Source: Macrocystis pyrifera
Taxonomy: Eukaryota > Sar > Phaeophyceae > Laminariales > Laminariaceae
DNA length: 64,000 bases
Direction: 5' to 3'
Assembly: GCA_031763025.1 (NCBI GenBank)
Contig: JASSKH010000014.1
Coordinates: 10,654,563 to 10,718,562 of the forward strand
The notes under the pieces were generated by a model. The model made no database searches. It was not told the origin of the DNA and worked only from the letters and a program-made list of their open reading frames with translations. Made by a program: the position numbers and the translations under genes. Below are positions 31,940 through 43,005 of the stretch, piece after piece (position 1 is the first letter of the stretch; every line of letters begins with the position of its first letter).

Positions 31940-34900
31940 CTGCAAGGCGGAGGAGGCAAGTTCAACAACCGGGCAGGGTCAACAAGAGAGCACAGTCGTG
32001 GGCATATGATATAGAGGGACCAGTTGGGGCCACTCACGAGCAATAGACACGTACTCGAACCTAGTCCTCATGTATGGGACCACGAATGTATTGTTATATT
32101 TTGAGAGACGTACATAACGTACATAATATGAACTCAACATGGACTTCATGTGATGAGGCCGAACTACTTGGAACTAGAGTTGGGCCATATACGCGCTGCG
32201 CGCGTTGATCTTGATCTTGATTTAAGTATGTGAGTAGCGCTCGCGGCGTGCAAAGATCACTTACGAAGAAATCAAAAATTACTTTCTTTTTTTGTACCAG
32301 CTCCGATATAAATATTTAAAATACCATGGTACGTCTAGATCATCACCGTCGGAGTGCACTCTTTCGAATTGTCTTCTTTGTTTTTGTTTTTGTTTTTTTC
32401 TCGTTGTTTCGTTTCGTTTCTCTAGGTCATGGAATGTGTATGTCGTGCCTGCCGTACGCAGTATGATGACATGGCATTGCATTGCATACGTGGCAACGTA
32501 GTATCTCTGTGGCGTAGCTTTGTGACCACAGAACTTGTATCTCTCTAGGATTGAAGAATCGGCACGGACACTGGTTGTGCTGGATGTCGACGGGTAGAAA
32601 GAACGGTTTAATGTGAAGAAACAACAACAACTACTATTACGGGGGTCCATAGTCAATAGGACCTATGGTATACATAAAAACCTATATATTTAACTATTTT
32701 TCCTAACCAAATTTGGTCCCATTAACTATGGATTCCCGTAATATTACCTATATAATACAATACTGAAGTTGATTTTCAGAAAAAAAAAAAACTCATTGCG
32801 TACACGAAACGGGATGTTACGCGCATACATATACATATACATATATATATCGGTATAACGATCAACAAACTCCAAAAAAGAGCAAATTCCGGCAGCACTT
32901 TACGTGTATACTTCGAGTATACCCAGTAAGCAAGCCTGCCGTCATAGTCCGAATGACTCCCAACAACAGCAAAGCACCCCATCTTCGAACAATCCATGCG
33001 TGAATAAGCCTGCTCTGCGATGTACAGGCACTATTAATACTATCGACATACATACGCACCTTGCAAGTACGAGTTTTGAAGAAAGTTTCGACAACATAGC
33101 TAGCTGAGTCAAACATTGAAAATTGGTGAAAAATACTTTCAACACGTACTTGTGCGTAATCGACGTCTCAAAGATGCAACACTATTCCGCCGTGATTCAC
33201 CACACACTGCTGTCGCCGTCGTCAACTTACTCGGGGAACCAGAGCTTGATCTCGTGCTCAGCCGATTCGGTGGAGTCGGATCCGTGGCAGACGTTGCGTC
33301 CCACCCTGTCATCACATCACATCACATCACATCACGAGACAGCAGCGGCCGTGAAGAGCGTCAGATCAAAGCACTATCATGTGTGACATTATTCCGCTGA
33401 GATTTTTTCGGAGGTCATTGCGGTCGTAGATACGTACAGTTAGTACATCCACCCGACAGCGAAATTGAAGGGGGTCCCTTCGTAGAAAAAGCGCCGTCAA
33501 AATTTGGAAAAAAAAATCCTGTTCGCTAGTATTTCCAGAAACGTTTTACTCGCAACAATCAACGACAACAAAAAAACAAGATGCCCGAGGGACCCCCCTT
33601 AAGATCACCACTCTCACTCTCGAACTTAACTCATAAACTTCACCCACGTATTCGGGGACGAATTACATGGGCTTGGCGTACCAACACTTTTCCAGTAATG
33701 GCGTAAAGAGCCAAGAGTTCGCCCAGGAACGCTATCGTTTTTGAGCGCTGTTGATAGTTTCTTGGACAACGGCATGGGTGCTAACGTCGTACCAGGTACG
33801 TGATATTTTCGGAAGGCTCCAGGCCAGCTCTTTCCGAGAACACCTTAGTGCTGTTCGGTGCAGTATTGGCAACCGCCTCCGTTCTGGGAAACTCGAGCGC
33901 TGAAAAACGATCGCACCTTCTTCTAACCGAACTCAACGCTTGACCCTTTTACTCTGCCGGCACTGCAGTCCCCTTTTGGGAACAAACTATTACGGGGGTC
34001 CATAGTTAATAGGACCTATGGTATACATAAAAACCTATATATTTACCCTTTTTACTAACAACATTTGGTCCTCTTTACTATGGTCCCCCGTAATACTTGA
34101 AATTTGACTGGTTAATCGCCCAAACGGGACTGGCAGTCCTAACAGAATAACAGGGTCAGTAGCGTATTTCTACAGTACTGGCCCGCCAATAGGACACACC
34201 TATAATAGCTTGAGCAAACCTTTAGAATCTTGTTGGTAAACGGGTACAAGCGTGAAACAGAGCGGACTACTGTACTCACTCGATGCAGAAGTCGCCGCGG
34301 ATGGTGCCCATGGCCGAGTCGGACGGCTTGGTGGCGCCCAGCATCTTACGCCCCTCGAGCACCACGTTCACGCCGGTCCACACCATGCACACCACGGGTC
34401 CGGACGCCTGGATCACCAATCCAGGGCAAAGAAAAAGGGTAGCGTAGCACATAACGCAACACGAACCAACACCGTGAAAAGCGAGAAGCGGTCACACAAA
34501 GGGGCCATAAGGAGGTAGGATGGTTGACATGTCCGCGTGTCGCGAGCGGCAATACCAACAGCACAGCGGCTACAACGCGGTAAATAAAGACCAACAGCAA
34601 AGGAACGACTGGAAGCGAGGGTAGTACTCGTAGCGTAGAGATGCGTACGCTTGGGTGCCCAGGTTCCTGACCTGGTTAAGATGGCAAATACCGGGGTACA
34701 TGCGTTGCGATTCATCCAGAATAAATGCCCTCGTACGTCGTAAAACACGCGTTTGAGAAGGGTGGTACCATGGTAAGAACCGACCCAGCATGCTATACGT
34801 GCACTCGTATACAAACATACTGCACCATGCACACCTTTGTTTCTGTAAATGTCGCGTGCACACGATAGGAAAATATTATCGAGGTCTCCATAATGAGGCG

Positions 34901-37900
34901 ACGTCTTCGCTCGCACGACGAGCAGGTAAATACTGCAGGGGCAGAATAAATACTTAACCCTCACCGCAAATTAAATTTACCGGGTGCGAAATACCTTACT
35001 CGTAGCAGCGGGACGACGACCACACCACAGCTCGTCTGTACAACACCAGCCCGGAAGGACCACTCCCTGATGGACGTAGCAATGTCATTCATATCGTACA
35101 TATCACACAGATCATGCGACACGGTACCCAAGCACGACCCTGCTGCCCCATCACTCAGCAAGCCATTTCGTACAAGCGGTACTTACCGTCAAGGATTTAT
35201 TTACCGCGCACCACCCAAGATAAGACCTCGACACACCCCGCCGCTCCGACGAATTTTCAGGCTGACGTTCTTGACAACAGGGAGAGTGCAAACACGCAAA
35301 AGAGTCATGCAAGCGTCTCTAGGAAAAAAACTCAAACGAGGTATTTCCAGAGCACCCCCCTTACATAGCAGAAAACGGCCTAGAAATTTATCTTGCGCGC
35401 CTTGCACAGATTGCATTGTCTGCTGCAGCAACCAGTGACCATGTGTTGTCTGTCATGAATGTTGCACAGGATAGTTGTGCTGCAGCAACCAGTGACTATG
35501 TTGTGGTCATTAAGGGCGAACACTCACCATGTAGTCGATGAGACCAGCGAAGAAGCCCCTGCCGCTAAGGTCGGCGTAGTGGGCCTCCAGGTGGGATCGC
35601 TCCGGGCGCATCATCTGCTCCAAGGTAGCAGCAGTAGCAGACGCAAATCAGAACGGCACAAAGTAGAAGGCGCAGTCAGTTGACGTACGAGAGTAACCAA
35701 AAAACCATCAATAGGCGAACAGCGAAACAACGAGAAACGTTTCCATGACCATAAAACTGCTGTATGCTGTACCAGCTATCACGTTTATTAATAGTACTAC
35801 TAAAACTGTACCAGGCACCTATTACAACTGCTGCCGGGCACGCTGCAGTGCTCTGTACGCAGAAACCTAACTTCTACCTCCAGCATTGCGATGGCCGATC
35901 TTGCAAGGCACGTGTACCATGCTCTCAACAGTAGTGTTGTGGGGTCAAATGGGCGAACACACTACACGTCGTACGTATCATCATCATGCGGCACTCTTCA
36001 TACTGGTATCCGGAACTCCCGAAGTAAATTTATACCGGTATTTTTTTTTCCTACAACGAGTACAGTAGAGCTCAGGGTTGGTCACATTGGGGCGTGCGGC
36101 GGTGCGCTGGCGCACATCCTCGCGAAAATTCCGCTCAGCGCACCATGTGCTGGAGTCAACGTGCGGCTTGCCGCACCTGTTGTTTTCTCGCCGCACTTTT
36201 TGAAAAAAAATTGTGCGGCCGGCCCCCGTCTCAAGGTAGTGGAATCTTGTTTTTTGGATTATTTTTCGCTCGTAGGCGTTTTTTTACCATGTCATTTCGC
36301 CGTAGTGGAAAAATGTTTTGAGGTCCGTTTTTGACTCTTGACGGCGGGAGTCTTTCTCAACGTGCTCTTAACGCAAAGGTGTCTCTCTTATGACTGTGTC
36401 CAATGGATGAGGAAGCTTGGATGTTTGAGCGATGTTCACCCTGAGCTAAGTGTCTTCGTCCACGACGATGTGACCATACCATAGGTCATGTTTTCGTTTC
36501 GTTTTTTTTGCCGTACTCATTTTCCTTTCAACCAGTACATTATTAGTAGTGATTCTATACGCTAAAAGAAGCCTGATGCTCGCCTACGATCAGAGGATAA
36601 AAGGGGCGTGTAAGACGCACATTCCGAGTATATTTACGCATTCTTTTCGCAAACAATGTAAAATTTTGGCCTCCGGTGGCCCCCCAGGCCCCCGCTGGCG
36701 GGGGGGCGCACCACGTGCCGGAAGCCTAAGCATAACCCTGCTAAAGCTGTGACTTAACCCTTCACAAGCGCAGTCATATTTTTGGGACAAAGCACTCTAA
36801 TTCCAAGTAGTTTGTTTCCCAAACGGGAATGCGGTCTTAAAAGAGTTAACTCACCAATTTGTAGTTATTAATAGACATATATAAAACTCAAGAGAGGGCG
36901 ATATTTCCAATCTTTACGTCAAATTCAATATCGCGATTTCCGTATTGGCAAATCCCTCGATATAAAACTCAATATCGCCTTTTTTGCCAGAAGCACCTGA
37001 GATATAAAACTCGGGTGTATTATGAAGAGTCTAATTAATTAGGTGACAGTCCACGTCATCCTCCAGCAAGTCAAGCACGTATGTACATCACATGGGCTAG
37101 AGGACATGGCTGCTGCTGCTGCTGCTGTAGTAGGTAGAGTTCACACCAGAACCCATGTTACGGCGATGGCGCCGACATGAAGTGGCCGCCAAGCGGCTCC
37201 TCCTCCTGTCCGGGCATCCGGCGCGCCGACCGCTACCCGCTTGTTGCCGGACAGGGTGGGTGGCACGGCTTGTTGGGGGCATGGATTTGGGGCGACTCCA
37301 TCGTCGAGACGCCTAGCCGGAACACTGGATTCTGGACTGGTGTCGCTAAACCCGGGCATCCCGGGTATCCGCCCGTCCCCGACCACGGGAGAACCTATCT
37401 GCCCTATGCATTCAACCAAGTCGTCGCGTCCACCGCCGCTGTTGTTGCTCATGGCGGCGTCGTGATGATCGGATGACCGAGTACAGGAGACAGGCTATGT
37501 CTGAGGTGTGTCCAATCTTGTCTACAAAATTCGGCTCTACCAACAAAAAAGAGAACACAAATATATGCTTGGGGTAAAAATACCCCAAGCATATATTTGT
37601 GTGTTGCGGACCACGTATAGCGAAAATATCACCTACACCCGACGTCCGTATAAAACTCGTCAGGCACATAATTTGGCTCTAAAGGTCAAATATCGCGATA
37701 TTCTCGAGTTTTATATGTGTCTAATAGTAGATAAATAGTTATTACGGGGGTCTATAGTTAACAGGACCTATGGCATACATACAAACCTATACGTTTAGGT
37801 ATTTTTACTAACAATATTTGGTCCTGTTTACTATGGTCCCCCGTAATAGTCGTTTACCGGAGTTGCCGACAATCCGGCTTGATGGGTTTCCATACTTGGT

Positions 37901-40900
37901 CGAAGGATTGTTGAGTGCGGGATTCATTTCATCTCTGCTGGGCGGGCCCCCCTTGGCCAAGGAGTGCTGATTTGGCTCGGAGCGCTCGTCTGACGTGAGT
38001 CGATCAGTCGGCTGGTAGACTTGCCGACTGACGTCAGTTAGACGACGCCTGCCGATCATTACGGGGGTCCATAGTTAACGGGACCAAATTTTGTTAGTAA
38101 AAATAGGCAAATATTTAGGTTTTTATGTACATCATAGGTCCTGTTAACTATGGACCCCCGTAATTAGTTTTCACGCAGGAAAACCTTGCCAGCTCCACTA
38201 CTCTACACTACACCAGCAGCAAGGTACGACTGCCATCAGCATTTCGATGGTACAGTCAGCAGTACAGGTGTAGCTGTGTGCTTCTCATACTTTCCTTCTT
38301 CTAGAACCTCCCAGGCTGCATCGCTACGCACGCACGCGCGCGATCACGCTCTGTCAAGATAAACGTGACTATTCAGAAAGCAGACAAGAGAAGGGGCAAT
38401 GATGCTATGAACCAATGAAAACTCTGCCGCCCTGTTTTTATGCTGAATGCACCACAATACGTATGCCTGGTATGTACGCAATGCTGGCGTCAGGCGCGGC
38501 AACATATTGACGACAGCAACAGCACTAGATAAACCCGGACTCTATAATAGGGCTGCCAGTTGGAGTCGCCGACTTGACTATTAGTTGGCTAGATACCTCA
38601 GTTAAGCTGCGTGCGGCATTTAATATCTCGCTGGCGCGTTTGTGGCTCGGATTGCGTTTCGGTGTTGTTATTAAACACAAAAAAGTCAGTTACTGCTGTA
38701 GTTGGCATAAATCGACACTCAACCAATAACCACACAGCAGTACTGCTGTCGCCGTGATGTCACCCCGTACACTCGTATCAATAGTCTCGTACAGTAGTAT
38801 ATTGTGCCGACCCCTTTGAGAAGATAGGTTTAGCGATCGACCAAACAATGGACGAGTGTTTTTTTTTTTTTTATCATCACTTTTACTTTCCAGCCCAACT
38901 CGTATAGGAGGTTTTTACCCTCAACGATCTTCTGGAAAAGCCGTGGTCACAGGTGTCGTCCCTTGTTCTCCCCGGTATGTGCCTTTAGTTTTTATCGCGC
39001 ATAGGGTTCAGCAATCCCACTGCTCGTCGATTTTCATCGAATGTAGCTAACTCACGATTTCGCGCTTTACGCTAATCGTTTTTTTAATGCAAGAAAAAGT
39101 CCCCACGAGCACGCACTCGGTGAGACTCGAACCCACGAAATTTGATCTTGGTAGGCACGCGTACCACCACCTATTAATAGTGAGTGTGGAGTGCACGTGG
39201 CAGTCCATGCTGTCCTACACGTCCTTCCTTGCATTGGAGGTCCGTGCGGCAGCATTGCAAGAGCCACCCAAGCATCACCCCCCCGTAACCTACTAATAGC
39301 AGCCCAAGCTGCTTGCGTTCGCTCTTTGACTCATTCAGAAATTTAGCATGTTTACTATTACGGCGGACCATGGTTAATAGGACTACGGTACACACAAATA
39401 CCTATATATTTCCACATTTTTACCAACAATATTTGGTCCTATTTACTTTGGCCCCCCGTAATTACGTTTTCCCTCTTAAGACCCAAAGGGAAAATACTAC
39501 CATGAGTCCACTTATTCAGAGTCACAACGTCCTATTAACCAAAAAATAAATAAATAAGTAAATACAAAATTAACGCTGCTGGGTAGGGCTTTGAGTTGCC
39601 TGGGCTTGACCGCTACTTACTGCTTACTGTGAATAATAAAAGCAATAATATGCCAACAACCTGACTTTCGCTAACATTATTACTAATAGTGCTCACTACG
39701 AACAAAAACAACGAAACACAATACGAGCCAAAACGCGCCAGCCAGTGCAAATACGCATAGCTCCACAATTTCCCGCACGCAACTAGTAATATCGGCAATG
39801 CTTAGCCTAGCCAACCAACAACTAGTCGGCGACTTAATGTCGTAAGCCAACTCGCCGCCCTACTCTTGGGAGTCAGGCTTACAGCAGCAGTGGTAGTGCA
39901 ACTGCTGTCTTCTTGCGAGAGCGCACCTTTAACTTTTTACAAGATGAATCATTGTTAATACGAGGTACATCAAAACTATTAATAGAACGAAAAATTGTCA
40001 GACCACGTACGAAACCACCTCATGCACAGCACCCTAGTGTGCAGTGTACAGTGTACAGTCGGCCCAACATCGAAGGCAACGAATGCACTTCCGGAACAAA
40101 TGCCTGCACACGTGGCACCGCATGAACAATACCAGCTGCCAGGTACCGTCATCTATGATCATATCAGTAGCCGAATACATGACTAAAAGTCCGACAGACA
40201 GACCACAAACAGGCAGAACCAGCACAAGGTGATCATGGTGTTTGCAGCCGGAGATATTACACCACCGCGAAAAGGTTAACCCTGTTAGTACCGCAGTCCC
40301 GATTTGGGGACAAACCAGTCTAATTCCAAGTGATATATGTCCCGAAAACGGGACTGCGGCACTAAAGGGGGTAAGAAGCGCTGACGGATTGCAGCATACG
40401 GCACCCCGCATCGGGACGTTATCGCCAGCAAAGCACAATACATGCACACAGCAGCCTCATGTTTATGTATGTACGTACACCAGGCACGCGGTGAGCAGTA
40501 TTTCAAGAGTAAGGAATCGCCGTCCACACTATTGTACGGTAAGTACAATACCTGGTAGTGTCTTAAGCGTCGAATAACGACTGCAAGAACATTACTCATA
40601 TCGCAACCCCAGCATTTACAACACCAAAACTTCAAACCTATTGATAGACGAGAAAAAAAACAAAACACCTTAAGTCTGCCTGAGTATACCGGTACGATTT
40701 TTGGGGCGGTCCGAACACGTTCTTGGCAGACAAAATAACACGCGTGGTGAAGCCCCGCTGGGATCGTGCCTTAGGCTTTTGCTTAGTGCTGGTCTGTAGG
40801 AAGGGATCGGAATCCAGAAACAAGAACAAGGTTTCCCCTCGAGGGTGGTCAAACCCACACAAGCCTGGCTCCCTCCGTTTTTGGTTCCGAAACCTGCCCG

Positions 40901-42898
40901 AGGCGGCAAAAAATACATGCTTCTACTATTATTACGGAGGGCTATAGTAAATAACACCTACGGTATACACAAAAACCTATATTTTCCGCATTAATACTAA
41001 CAATATTTGGTCCCTTTTACTAGGGTCTTCCGTAACAATACATACTGCGTACTGCTGCAGACACGCCAGTAACGGCCGCCAGCAGAAGAGCACGGGTAGC
41101 TCCGTACAGCGCTTCGAGGGTGTATGGTCCACTGCCTTTTGCGCTGAGCAGAGAGCCGTACGTGGCAAGTTTGATCGCCGTACGTAGGTGACCTGGGTTC
41201 TGCAGTTCGCGCTTGGGGCGTGATGCTTGGTCCATTCATGCCTCAACTTTTTGCTGAACGGAATAGGAGGTCATATCCGAGCAGAAATACTTGTTCCAGA
41301 AATGGGCTATGCTTCCACGTCCAAAGCGAGACCTCCAGACACAGGCCACCTACGTACGTACGACCCCAAAACTCGGCAGCGAGAACCCTTTTCAAGACCA
41401 AAGGACAATATCATACGTACTCGTACATCCTTGGAAAATTTACAGTAATCGAAATTTCAGCGCGATCCGCGCTCTGTGAGGCAAGGATTGGCGGCGGCGG
41501 TGGGTGTTGTGTGCAAAAGCCACGGTTCTTTTTTTCTGCGGGCACATTCCAGAAATGACCCATCACTACCGACGGCACTGCTCGTGGGTTTCGTCGCGAT
41601 GAAGGGAAAACCTGTTCTGTTTTCTGGATTCACAATCCCCTACTATTACGAAATAGTCGGGCCTTCACGTGGGGTTTAATTTTACAGTAGGTTTCGGGGT
41701 GCGCTCGGTCTTCCGTACACGCCAGATCAGATATGATTCGATGCTTCCATTACTCGTTCGTATTACGGGGGTTCATGTGTACTGGTAGTCAATAGGACCT
41801 ATGGTATACATAAAAACCCATATATTCACCTTTTTCACTATAAATAGGAATATTTGGTCCTATTTACTATGGTCCCCCGTAATAGCAATCACCGAGTGCA
41901 TGCTCGTAGGTAGGGACTTTTTCTTGCTTCAAAATAATGATTATCGTAAAGCGCGACAGCAGTGGGAATGCTGGACGCTATGTGTGCGCGATAAACTATA
42001 AAGGCACCTACCGGGAGGGAGAAGGGACGACACCTGTGACCACGGCTTGTCCTGAAGAAGACCGCTGCGGATAAAACCTCCCACGACAGCAGTGAACTCT
42101 TTTCGGAACACAGTCAGTCCCGTTTTGGCGAAAAAACTACGTCGAATTTGACTGGTCTGTCCCCAAAACGAGACTGCTGTTATAAGAGTTAAGGTGGAAA
42201 GTGAACGTGATAAAAAAAAAAGTGTCCACGGACGATGCATTTGTCATTATATACTCAGGATGGACGTTGAGTGTACTGATGAACCTGGGTAGAAAGGACG
42301 ATTTAATGTAAAGACGACAACAACAATATTCGTGTTACGGGGGGCCATAGTAAATAGGACCTACGGTACGCACAAAAACCACCGCATTTCCCTATATTTA
42401 CTAACAATATTTGGTCCTATTAACTATGGTTTCCTGTAATAGTACTTACAGCAGATAAGGGTACGTATTGTAAAACATTTAAGATAGCGCGCCCACCCCC
42501 CCCCCCCCCCCCCGAGCGAAATTTGCAAGTTGCAAGCTGCTTTCCTCGACAACGGGATTAGTCAGTACAAACGCCGAGCGGTGTGTCTCCGGCAAGACTT
42601 CGACGAGCTCGTTCTAAACCTACCATTTTAGTTGTGTTGGGCTATAGGTACACACTGCTGTACGAGTACCACCTTTGTTTTCTCGAAAACGAGGTTGGAG
42701 AACCACCACCAGGGGTGTGCTATATATTAATATGTATCTTCCGTTATACTGCTGCTGTTGCTGTGCTGTGTGGGGTACCACGCGGTGTACCTTGAGGGCG
42801 GCGAGCTTGTAACCCTTCTTCTCGAAGCGAGCGATGATCTCGCCCACCAGGTTGCGCTGCACGCCGTCCGGCTTGATCATGATGTAAGTGCGCTCCAT
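31888..42898 (-). CDS. Nucleoside diphosphate kinase (five coding exons, 149 aa)
   Basis: Exons on the - strand are 42898-42791, 35614-35528, 34407-34280, 33305-33231 and 31939-31888, in phases 0, 0, 2, 2. The joined protein is 149 aa, the usual NDK subunit length (about 150). Signatures include KPDGVQR (residues 9-15), [16 protein letters not shown] and the active-site NVCHGSDS with His115, which carries the phosphate between nucleotides. The C-terminus WVYEK fits the family's W-[IV]-Y-E end. NDK balances NTP pools using ATP. No targeting sequence is seen at this ATG, so the enzyme is probably cytosolic. Introns are about 7176, 1120, 974 and 1291 bp, and they carry eight MITE-1 copies, two SINEs and other repeats. 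Confidence 0.93.
32405..32630 (+). repeat. Dispersed repeat family G, copy in NDK intron 4
   Basis: About 225 bp that match 58395-58650 in the opposite orientation (for example GATTGAAGAATCGGCACGGA and GACATGGCATTGCATTGCAT). Shorter matches lie near 28255 and 42250. The family has no open frame. Confidence 0.7.
32636..32742 (+). mobile_element. MITE-1 copy in NDK intron 4
   Basis: Ends TTACGGGGGTCCATAG and TATGGATTCCCGTAA, with TA on both sides. Confidence 0.85.
33231..33305 (-). CDS. NDK exon 4 (active-site histidine)
   Basis: Encodes [11 protein letters not shown] through KLWFP and ends CCCGA before a perfect GTAAGT donor. If unspliced, the same bases read GAG TAA, giving a false stop at 133 aa. 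Confidence 0.92.
33310..33336. repeat. ATCAC microsatellite at the NDK intron 3 acceptor
   Basis: Five ATCAC units lie directly before exon 4. On the - strand they read GTGAT repeats, in the place normally taken by the pyrimidine tract. Confidence 0.85.
33925..34160. mobile_element. MITE-2 copy split by a MITE-1 insertion
   Basis: The left part (GACCCTTTT ... CCCCTTTTGGGAACAAAC, to 33987) and right part (ACTTGAAATTTGACTGG ... CCCAAACGGGACTGG, from 34095) form one MITE-2. MITE-1 separates them. It lies in NDK intron 3. Confidence 0.75.
33989..34094 (+). mobile_element. MITE-1 copy nested in MITE-2
   Basis: Ends TTACGGGGGTCC and GGTCCCCCGTAA with TA at both sides. Removing it and one TA restores a continuous MITE-2. 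Confidence 0.85.
34280..34407 (-). CDS. NDK exon 3
   Basis: Acceptor GATCCAG, donor GTGAGT. Encodes [12 protein letters not shown] through GTIRGDFCI plus two bases of the next codon. Confidence 0.93.
35528..35614 (-). CDS. NDK exon 2
   Basis: Acceptor TTGGAGCAG, donor GTGAGT. Encodes 29 residues, [16 protein letters not shown] through GLIDYM. The AG three bases upstream (GGAG) would add one Gln. The chosen site gives the family's usual spacing to the HYADL motif. Confidence 0.9.
36751..36850. mobile_element. MITE-2 copy in NDK intron 1
   Basis: TTAACCCTTCACAAGCGCAG on the left, CCCAAACGGGAATGCGG then AAAAGAGTTAA on the right. Confidence 0.7.
37141..37452 (-). CDS. Unassigned open frame, 103 aa, in NDK intron 1
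   Basis: A GC-rich open frame starts at 37452 in a good ATG context (GCCGCCATGAGC). It is rich in Gly, Asp and Pro and starts [12 protein letters not shown]. It looks coding by composition, and could be the first part of a retroelement gag or an unrelated gene inside the intron. No domain is recognised and no terminal repeats surround it. Confidence 0.3.
   Translation of the reverse strand: MSNNSGGGRDDLVECIGQIGSPVVGDGRIPGMPGFSDTSPESSVPARRLDDGVAPNPCPQQAVPPTLSGNKRVAVGAPDARTGGGAAWRPLHVGAIAVTWVLV
37555..37602. repeat. Perfect 22 bp inverted repeat with AAAA loop
   Basis: Arms 37555-37576 and 37581-37602 are exact reverse complements around a 4-base loop. The inner stem is CTTGGGGTA / TACCCCAAG. 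Confidence 0.95.
37741..37847 (+). mobile_element. MITE-1 copy in NDK intron 1
   Basis: Intact ends TTACGGGGGTC and GGTCCCCCGTAA with TA on both sides. Confidence 0.87.
38058..38164 (-). mobile_element. MITE-1 copy in NDK intron 1, inverted
   Basis: Near-perfect inverted ends (TTACGGGGGTCCATAGTTAA and TTAACTATGGACCCCCGTAA). It lies 210 bp from the previous copy in the opposite orientation. The flanks are CA and TT rather than TA. Confidence 0.85.
38857..39172 (-). mobile_element. SINE family A, full-length inverted copy
   Basis: A T run (38860-38873) marks the tail. The B box (GAGACTCGAACCC on +) and head end near 39172. A possible short duplication GAGTG flanks the element (38854-38858 and after 39181), with CTATTAATAG between head and flank. 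Confidence 0.75.
39357..39462 (+). mobile_element. MITE-1 copy in NDK intron 1
   Basis: Left end TTACGGCGGACC, right end GCCCCCCGTAA. Left flank TA. Confidence 0.82.
40276..40376. mobile_element. MITE-2 copy in NDK intron 1, best preserved
   Basis: GTTAACCCTGTTAGTACCGC and CCCGATTTGGGGACAAACC on the left. GTCCCGAAAACGGGACTGCG and CACTAAAGGGG on the right. Confidence 0.8.
40931..41036 (+). mobile_element. MITE-1 copy in NDK intron 1, diverged
   Basis: Left end TTACGGAGGGCTATAG, right end GGGTCTTCCGTAA. Left flank TA. Confidence 0.8.
41150..41390. repeat. Imperfect fold-back repeat
   Basis: The segment ACGTAGGTGACCTGGGTTCT (about 41184) and the region about 41318-41355 are imperfect reverse complements. 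The arms are about 35-70 bp and the spacer about 100 bp. Possibly a decayed fold-back transposon. Confidence 0.45.
41762..41883 (+). mobile_element. MITE-1 copy with two internal insertions
   Basis: Ends TTACGGGGGTTCAT and GGTCCCCCGTAA, with TA flanks. Relative to other copies it has about ten extra bases at 41776-41785 (GTGTACTGGT) and extra bases near 41840. Confidence 0.82.
41886..42230 (+). mobile_element. SINE family A copy interrupted by MITE-2
   Basis: The head is truncated before the B box. The body matches family A to about 42075 and again from about 42196 to the A run at 42220. MITE-2 sits between. About 40 bp of the body near 41955 is deleted. Confidence 0.65.
42078..42196. mobile_element. 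MITE-2 copy nested in SINE A
   Basis: AACTCTTTTCGGAACACAG, GTCCCGTTTTGGCGAAAAAA, GACTGGTCTGTCCCCAAAAC and GAGTTAA match the MITE-2 consensus. Confidence 0.75.
42334..42440 (+). mobile_element. MITE-1 copy in NDK intron 1
   Basis: Left end TTACGGGGGGCCATAG, right end TATGGTTTCCTGTAA, followed by TA. Confidence 0.8.
42496..42513. repeat. Poly(C), 18 bases
   Basis: An unbroken C run in NDK intron 1, about 280 bp from the intron donor. Confidence 0.85.
42791..42898 (-). CDS. NDK exon 1
   Basis: Encodes 36 residues, [15 protein letters not shown] through KLAALK, ending before GTACAC. The ATG context is CACCATGG, and the residues right after it match the normal start of cytosolic NDK. Confidence 0.92.
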
Positions 42899-42902
42899 GG
42901 TG

Positions 42903-43004
42903 CTGCAAAAACGCAACGGGTACACGCACACGTGTGACACAAGCGTCAAGTCGAGAAGTTGTCGCTCTCTTGCCTCTGCCTGCTTCCAACGAACGGGAAC
43001 TTAC
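42903..43004 (-). other. Likely 5' UTR intron of the NDK gene, 102 bp
   Basis: On the - strand, TCTCC is followed by GTAAGT (from 43004). TTTTTGCAG ends at 42903, four bases before the ATG. Splicing would leave CACCATGG as the translation start. Confidence 0.5.
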
Positions 43005-43005
43005 G

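Noticed and set aside
33227-33229. In-frame TAA in NDK exon 4 as the true stop
   Set aside because: It would give 133 aa, short for the family. The TAA overlaps a perfect GTAAGT donor, and a phase-compatible exon at 31939-31888 encodes the expected C-terminus.
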